Part shown: in pieces, positions 18,117 through 22,767 of the stretch
How positions within the stretch are numbered: the stretch's first letter is position 1
Layout of the letters: each line of letters starts with the position of its first letter
Origin: Phallusia fumigata
Taxonomy: Eukaryota > Chordata > Ascidiacea > Phlebobranchia > Ascidiidae
Direction: 5' to 3'
DNA: 22,767 bases
Assembly: GCA_008931825.1 (NCBI GenBank)
Contig: QXVZ01010443.1
Span: forward strand, 1,692 to 24,458
Program-made: the position numbers and the translations under genes
The notes under the pieces: generated by a model
Told to the model about the DNA's origin: nothing
The model's database searches: none
What the model saw: only the letters and a program-made list of their open reading frames with translations

Positions 18117-19137
18117 ATATTTGTGTTCATCCGTATGCTTTTTGCCCAAATTGTTTCATTGCAAGAAATTTTTACTTGAGCAAAACAACTTGCCGCTTTA
18201 TACTAAGTGTGTGCACATTTTGCCAACATATTTGCTGCTTGAATACACAATTTATCAATACCAACTTTAAAATAAAAACAATTTTCAGCTTGTCATGTTG
18301 GGCCCATTTTACATGTTCGTTGTGATACAGATGACAACAAAGTTGGTAAGATATTGTGCAAATGTGTTAAAAAATTATGTTACTTCTGTTTGTTGCACCA
18401 CTTAAAATTTAAGGACCTATTTTCTCACATAAAATAATTTTCGACGGTGGGTTTAGTAAATTTAAAAACAAGGTTGATGTAAGCGTCTTTTCACAGACCC
18501 ACATGCACTCACTGGTTGTGTTCATCAACTTTACTGGTCAGAGCGAAATTGTGGCTTTCTGATTACTATTTTGGCCATAATTTTTGGATGCAGTAATTTT
18601 GTTTGGAGAATAGAGCCGAAGTCAATGCGGATAATGAACGAATGGGATTCGTTGATAAAAGAACTTTCTCAAATTACAAAAAAACAAATAGAAAACGCCA
18701 AACTTCACGAACCTCGAAAACGCAGGGCAAAGAAATCAACAAGACTAATGGAAAAAAAGATTTCTATGAGAAAACTTGGCAACAATAACGGTTGGTTTCT
18801 ATTCGTGTTTACTTCATACAAAGTCAAACTCATTATCAGTTTGGTTATTCTTGCCGTTCTTATGTATTTCTGGAACTGGTTGAGATTTAGTCATGTCTGT
18901 ATTCTAAATGAATACAAACCTGAAGAATTTTATTGCATTTTAAATTACTATGAGAGTTACTGTACAAGCTTATGCTTTTGTCTTGTTCTATTAGCTGTAG
19001 CTTCTATGATATTGCTTCGTGCTAATTACTTATTAGGCAAAAATCGGTTTGGTTCCAGTGGGTACGTTATGGTTTTACTTAAAAATCAAATACAAGTAAA
19101 TAAGGACGTTATAGACAAACTCTTATCTTTAAACTAA
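17783..19137 (+). CDS. LRRC8-like four-helix channel protein without leucine-rich repeats (4 exons)
   Basis: Exons 17783-17954, 18028-18096, 18331-18345 (a 15-base microexon) and 18497-19137. Every junction is phase 1, and donors and acceptors follow GT-AG. The product is 298 residues. The N-terminus has LRQ at residues 5-7 and IVPIWDIW at 16-23, resembling the LRRC8 ELR and LKPWWDV motifs. Helices lie at about 21-36, 104-122, 195-214 and 243-260. After helix 2, GCSNF (116-120) with Pro126 and Ser128 matches the conserved LRRC8 CSNF motif. Extracellular loops hold Cys52, Cys53, Cys93, Cys220, Cys232 and Cys241, and the middle loop is strongly basic (158-178). LRRC8 proteins form volume-regulated anion channels and carry about 400 further residues of leucine-rich repeats. 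This one ends 38 residues after helix 4, with stop TAA and AATAAA nearby, so the repeats are absent. ATG at 17783 was chosen because it aligns with the LRRC8 start; the frame is open further upstream. A pannexin or innexin relative is the main alternative. Confidence 0.65.
18331..18345 (+). other. 15-base microexon of the LRRC8-like gene
   Basis: ATGACAACAAAGTTG lies between a GATACAG acceptor and a GTAAGA donor. With one base carried from the exon ending at 18096 it encodes DDNKV, and its last G joins AC of the exon at 18497 to give Asp. Phase is preserved whether it is included or skipped, because its length is a multiple of three. It falls in the first extracellular loop. Confidence 0.6.
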
Positions 19138-19189
19138 GGTTTTGATATTTTTGAGGGGGGGACAATTTTGTTTAAGTGAAGTGTGCAAA

Positions 19190-19195
19190 AATAAA
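19190..19195 (+). terminator. Polyadenylation signal for the LRRC8-like gene
   Basis: AATAAA at 19190-19195, within overlapping AATAAATAAATAAAT, 53 bases after the TAA stop of the LRRC8-like gene. Its closeness supports the truncated C-terminus as the real end of the gene. Confidence 0.55.
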
Positions 19196-19223
19196 TAAAT
19201 AAATATTATTAAACATCAATGGC

Positions 19224-19276
19224 ATAGGTGGCAGTGTAGTACGGTAGAGTACCAATTTATCGTACTGCCATCCTTG
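19224..19276. mobile_element. Isolated short inverted-repeat element
   Basis: ATAGGTGGCAGTGTAGTACGG at the left resembles, and CGTACTGCCATCCTTG at the right inverts, the ends of the elements at 1348, 5530 and 9912. It is shorter, and it shows that the family is dispersed rather than confined to the tandem units. Confidence 0.45.
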
Positions 19277-19710
19277 GTTGTAACTGTTAAATGGCGCTTA
19301 AGTGACACTTATTGTCATTTTATTCTGTAACCCGATCTATTGATGGTGGTGCATCATGCCACGCAATAAACAACACCTTAATAAGCGCTTCGCAAGTCAA
19401 TTGATTTTGTTTTTTTAGCAATTTAGTTTTGGCACCGATTGGCCACTTCCTAATAAGGAAACTGCAGCCACCCAAGCATTGTGTCTTATGTTTTTTCTTC
19501 TTTTATATATTTTTGTTCAATTTTGTGTTCACTTTATTCTATTATTTCCGACTTTTGTGCGTTACTGTTTTACAAACAAACCTCGTCTTTTGTGACAACA
19601 CCATTTCAGCGTCAAATGTGTCAACGTATTGTATGTGCGTCAACCCTGTTGTACTCAGCATGTGTTCTCGTCTAGTATTCCCTTCGAGACAACCTTTCCA
19701 TGTGTTTCTA
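19277..19710. other. Non-coding stretch, T-rich
   Basis: Includes a T-rich run near 19490-19560 that creates long but low-complexity open frames starting at non-ATG codons. A CACCATTTCAG acceptor-like site occurs at about 19600-19610, but no matching upstream exon is visible. No gene is supported. Confidence 0.4.
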
Positions 19711-20780
19711 ATTTCAACATTTCGATTGTTGTGATAAAAATAAAACAATCTTTGATTTCAATCGTTTCGTATTTCCTCTCATTGTGAATCAACGAGGTTA
19801 TTTGGAAGTCATTCCGGTCGCTGTAGCTTGTCATTTTGTCAAATTTAATACGGTTGTGGTACAGTTCTGTACCACCAGTTTAGTCTTCATGCTTTTGGAA
19901 GCAAATATTAAAAAAAGAAAAATACAACTATATTTTAGGATAGATTAATGTCCAGTAAGTTAGATTTTACCAATTAAAAGGTGACCATTTTCCAATGACG
20001 TAAGTCATGGTTACTTAACCAAAATAAATTAGTAACATTGGCCCAACCCGATTCGTTATCGATCCGTCGCCGTATAGCGCATTGTGAAAAGTTGTTTGTG
20101 GTGTAAACCTGAATAAAAACCTTTTGCCCTTAGGATGAAAAAGAAAGTTTAACAGGTTAAAATTTTGTACCTGATCTTTCATAAACACAACGTGTTTAAA
20201 TGGTGCTCTGCAAAGTGTTATTTTTGCGCGTTTGCCTGGCAGTTTTTGTGTGACTTGCGACCAATACGCCGTCTCGATAAACAAATGCTTTTGCATGTAA
20301 ATGTAAGACATTGGCCAAAACTTCAAAAAACAGTTATGACATGGCAACACCAGGTCCGGGGTTTAAATCACATCGCAGTTGTTCTGCTTTTCGTTACCCG
20401 AGCGTGTTGATGTCATGTTATAATCAACAAAGAGGCATTTTTCAAAGAGGATAAAATAACATGGTGGCGACGTGCGTGGGCAATACCAATTGTTGAAAGC
20501 TCTCTCATTTTAACACGACCTGGCATTGTTTGTTTCGGATTTTGTTTATATTTTTGCCCCTCAAAGCACCTTGTCTTTTATGCCCACCTTTTCTAACAAA
20601 CGGTTATGGTTACGTATTGAGCGTGGGCCCTATTGTGTTGCTCAACATGTTGCGCAACGTTGTGCAACAAGTTCCTTGCTCATGTTTCAAGGCGACCTTC
20701 ACTATTTAAATGTATTTTGACGACTAAACACGATTTCGTCGGTTGTATGTTGTTCTCCCAATAAAAAATTGCCAATCTGG
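19711..20780. repeat. Roughly 1-kb direct repeat, copy 1
   Basis: Begins at ATTTCAACATTTCGATTG and is repeated, with small indels and substitutions, from 21741 to the window end; the two starts are about 2.03 kb apart. It contains a 9-base inverted repeat, GTGGTACAG / CTGTACCAC, around two bases (19856-19875). It also has a CREB-like ATGACGTAAGTCAT near 19995 and a tract of three GTTGCNCAAC-like repeats near 20637-20670. A 336-base minus-strand frame (20015-20350) is interrupted by a stop in copy 2, so I do not call a gene. I find no primer-binding site or polypurine tract to make these LTRs. Confidence 0.85.
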
Positions 20781-20958
20781 TTGTCTTGGCAGTGGCTTGC
20801 GATTTTTAGGATTAAATTCGCTGAAAAAAGAGTAAACTCGGCAAAAATGGGTCGGTTTGATGCTCTAATTTTACTAGTTTAAGAGCCACCGGTTTGTTTC
20901 ATTTAAGGTCAGGCACTTATCTACTGACATGTGAATGTGTGTTTACTAATGATTACAG
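20781..20958. other. Spacer between direct repeat and candidate exon
   Basis: AT-rich sequence with branch-point-like CTACTGAC and ACTAAT near its right end. No coding signal seen. Confidence 0.3.
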
Positions 20959-21075
20959 TTCAGGATTCCCAACTGTTCGTTCAAAGGGTTTTGGTCGGAA
21001 TCTGAAGTGGATGCCTTTGTAGCAGAAACGTTACACCAACAAAATACTTACTCCTTTACGCCCCCCAGCGACGAG
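20959..21075 (+). CDS. Candidate single exon, 39 codons, unknown
   Basis: A fully open 117-base block between an acceptor-like GATTACAG and a donor-like GAG/GTTTGT. It reads FRIPNCSFKGFWSESEV, then DAFVAETLHQQNTYSFTPP and SDE. The composition looks protein-like and is less AT-biased than its surroundings. Without splicing at the right, the frame stops four codons later (VCLN, stop). A following acceptor-like TTATCTCAG at about 21158-21166 opens directly on TGA in phase 0. No upstream partner exon could be identified. It is a weak call: chance is possible. Confidence 0.3.
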
Positions 21076-21575
21076 GTTTGTTTAAACTGAGCAACTTTTA
21101 GAAGATTTTTTGCTTGTTGACAATAGCGTTCATTACTTTAAATGTTCGATTAGATTTTATCTCAGTGAGCTCGGTAGGCGGTTGTTTAGCAGCATCGAAC
21201 ACAGAAACACTTCAAACACCCCATGAGGACAAGCTCTGACCTGACATTATCACGTGACACTTTTACTGTGGCACCTAATGGTTTGAGTTAAACATTGTTC
21301 TGTAAACCAAGTGATTAAAGACACTTGTGCTTGTCGCCTAACCACATCCATTTACAAGTGCTTTATAACAGGAAAGGTAATTGGTGATGGAACCAATCTG
21401 GGCAAATTAATTTTTTGTGATTTTACACTTCATTTGTACTCTAAACGGATACTGGTTTGCAGTTTATGGGTAATGTGTTGTTTCGGCGAGAATACTTAAC
21501 ATTTAGACAAAAATACAAAAAACTTGGCGGGGTTCGTGACTGCTTTGAGAGCATTAAAGTAGGTCCGGCAAGGCA
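21076..21575. other. Non-coding stretch without recognised features
   Basis: Open frames here begin at non-ATG codons and lack splice framing. I see no repeat, RNA gene or promoter I can support. Confidence 0.35.
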
Positions 21576-21595
21576 AAAAAGGTTGGGTACCACTG
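21576..21595 (-). mobile_element. hAT-like terminal sequence
   Basis: Read on the minus strand this is CAGTGGTACCCAACCTTTTT, very close to typical hAT terminal inverted repeats. No matching opposite end was found to the left, so it is a lone or truncated terminus. Confidence 0.4.
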
Positions 21596-21663
21596 ATCTA
21601 ATTCAAAAGGCGGAATAGCCGGGAAAGTACCGTGGGGAAATACCTCTCTCCCCCCTGCACGAC

Positions 21664-21681
21664 ACGCTGTGACGTCACAGC
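21664..21681. promoter_or_regulatory. Extended CRE palindrome
   Basis: CTGTGACGTCACAG is a 14-base perfect palindrome centred on the CREB/ATF octamer TGACGTCA (21670-21677). The flanking GACACGCTGTGACGTCACAG matches the GC-rich islands of units A and B near 2485 and 6870 at about 21 of 24 positions. This suggests a shared dispersed repeat as much as a regulatory site. Confidence 0.35.
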
Positions 21682-21740
21682 ACAACGCGCGGGAATTTCG
21701 AACTCGCGGCGCTTTTGTTTATTATTACTTGGCTGCCTCA

Positions 21741-22767
21741 ATTCCAGCATTTCGATTGTTGTCATAAAAATAAAACAATCTTTGATTTCAATTGTTTCGT
21801 ATTTCCACTGATTGTGAATCAACTTGGAGGTCATTCCGGTCGCTGTAGCTTGTCATTTTGTCAAATTTAATACGGTTGTGGTACAGTTCTGTACCACCAG
21901 TTTAGTCTTCATGCTTTTGGAAGCAAATATTAAAAAAAGAAAAATACAACTATATTTTAGGATAGATTAATGTCCAGTAAGTTAGATTTTACCAATTAAA
22001 AGGTGACCATTTTCCAATGACGTAAGTCATGGTTACTTAACCAAAATAAATTAGTAACATTGGCCCAACCCGATTCGTTACCGACCCGTCGCCGTATAGC
22101 GCATTGTGAAAAGTTGTTTGTGGAGTAAACCTGAATAAAAACGTTATGCCTTCAGGATAAAGAAAAAGTTTCCTTATCGAGATTAAACAGCTTAAAATTT
22201 TGTACCTGATCTTTCATAAACACGATGTGTTTAAATGGTGCTCTGCAAAGTGTTATTTCTGCGCGTTTGCCTGGCAATTTTTATGTGACTTGCGACCAAT
22301 GCGCCGTCTCGATAAACAAATGCTTTTGCATGTAAATGTGAGACATTGGCCAAAACTTCAAAACAGTTATGACATGGCAACACCAGGTCCGGGGTTTTAA
22401 ATCACATCGCAGTTGTTCTGCTTTTCGTTACCCGAGAATGTTGATGTCATGTTATAATCAACGAGGAGGATTTTTTCAAAGAGGATAAAAATAACATAGT
22501 GGCGACGTGCGTGGGCAATACCAATTGTTTGTTACCTGGCACTGTTTGTTTCGGATTTTTGTTTATATTTTTGCCCCTCAAAGCACCTTGTCTGTTATGG
22601 GTTTATGGTTACGTATTGAGCGTGGGCCCTATTGTGTTGTGCAACGTTGTGCAACAAGTTCCTTGCTCATGTTTCAAGGCGACCTCCACTATTTAAATGT
22701 ATTTTGACGACTAAACACGATTTCGTCGTTTGTATTTTGTTCTCCCAATAAAAAATTGCCAATCTGG
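21741..22767. repeat. Roughly 1-kb direct repeat, copy 2 (cut by window end)
   Basis: Second copy of 19711-20780. The inverted repeat GTGGTACAG / CTGTACCAC is preserved at 21878-21897 and the CREB-like site near 22018. There is one extra segment (TTTCCTTATCGAG, near 22168) and fewer GTTGCNCAAC units (22637-22660). The window stops at GCCAATCTGG, equivalent to 20780 in copy 1, so the true right boundary is unknown. Confidence 0.85.

Noticed and set aside
19429..19734. Plus-strand frame of 101 codons
   Set aside because: Starts at a non-ATG codon and is driven by a T-rich run giving Phe/Leu/Tyr residues; no splice support.
20015..20350. Minus-strand frame of 111 codons with a faint resemblance (LPGKRAKITLCRAPF) to ribosomal protein uS10
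   Set aside because: The second copy of the repeat has an in-frame stop (near 22290), and the similarity is too short to support a call.
19711..22767. Possible LTR retrotransposon with 1-kb LTRs and a short interior
   Set aside because: No TG...CA ends, primer-binding site, polypurine tract or coding interior were seen.
1..22767. Prokaryotic features: CRISPR arrays, operons, ribosome binding sites
   Set aside because: Split genes with GT-AG introns and polyadenylation signals show eukaryotic DNA, and no regularly spaced short repeats were seen.

Overview
The window is animal nuclear DNA. It is AT-rich, its genes are short and split by small GT-AG introns (58 to 75 bases in the best models), and it carries inverted-repeat mobile elements and large tandem duplications. 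One gene family is calponin-like. Another protein resembles the four-helix membrane domain of the chordate LRRC8 channels. Together these suggest a compact, polymorphic chordate genome, most likely a tunicate (sea squirt, Ciona-like). That placement is inference.

Left half (1-11474): three direct repeat units, A (1-4292), B (4293-8699) and C (8700-11474). Units A and B each hold an intact four-exon minus-strand gene for a 124-residue protein that is essentially one calponin homology (CH) domain. Unit C keeps only a broken copy. Further stray CH exon remnants lie inside the units, so older duplications are nested in younger ones. Unit A carries a perfect-looking foldback element that B and C lack.

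Middle (11475-15094): mostly non-coding, with a hAT-like remnant and a TATA-type promoter candidate. Two minus-strand genes follow: a two-exon gene for a 199-residue membrane protein (13350-14008) and a 99-residue acidic protein ending in a CaaX-type prenylation motif (14592-14891).

Right-middle (15095-19195): a 1.51-kb segment occurs twice in tandem, split by one N at 16606, and is probably an unmerged allelic contig overlap. Each copy holds a sequence with every element of a type I hammerhead self-cleaving ribozyme, and the first two coding exons of a plus-strand gene. That gene continues through a 15-base microexon into a last exon. Its 298-residue product resembles the channel part of LRRC8 without the leucine-rich repeats. 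The ribozyme lies about 0.8 kb upstream of its start codon.

Right end (19196-22767): two copies of a roughly 1-kb direct repeat, the second cut by the window end, around a spacer with a possible exon and a hAT-like terminus. The most notable items are the hammerhead ribozyme and the LRR-less LRRC8-like channel gene beside it.
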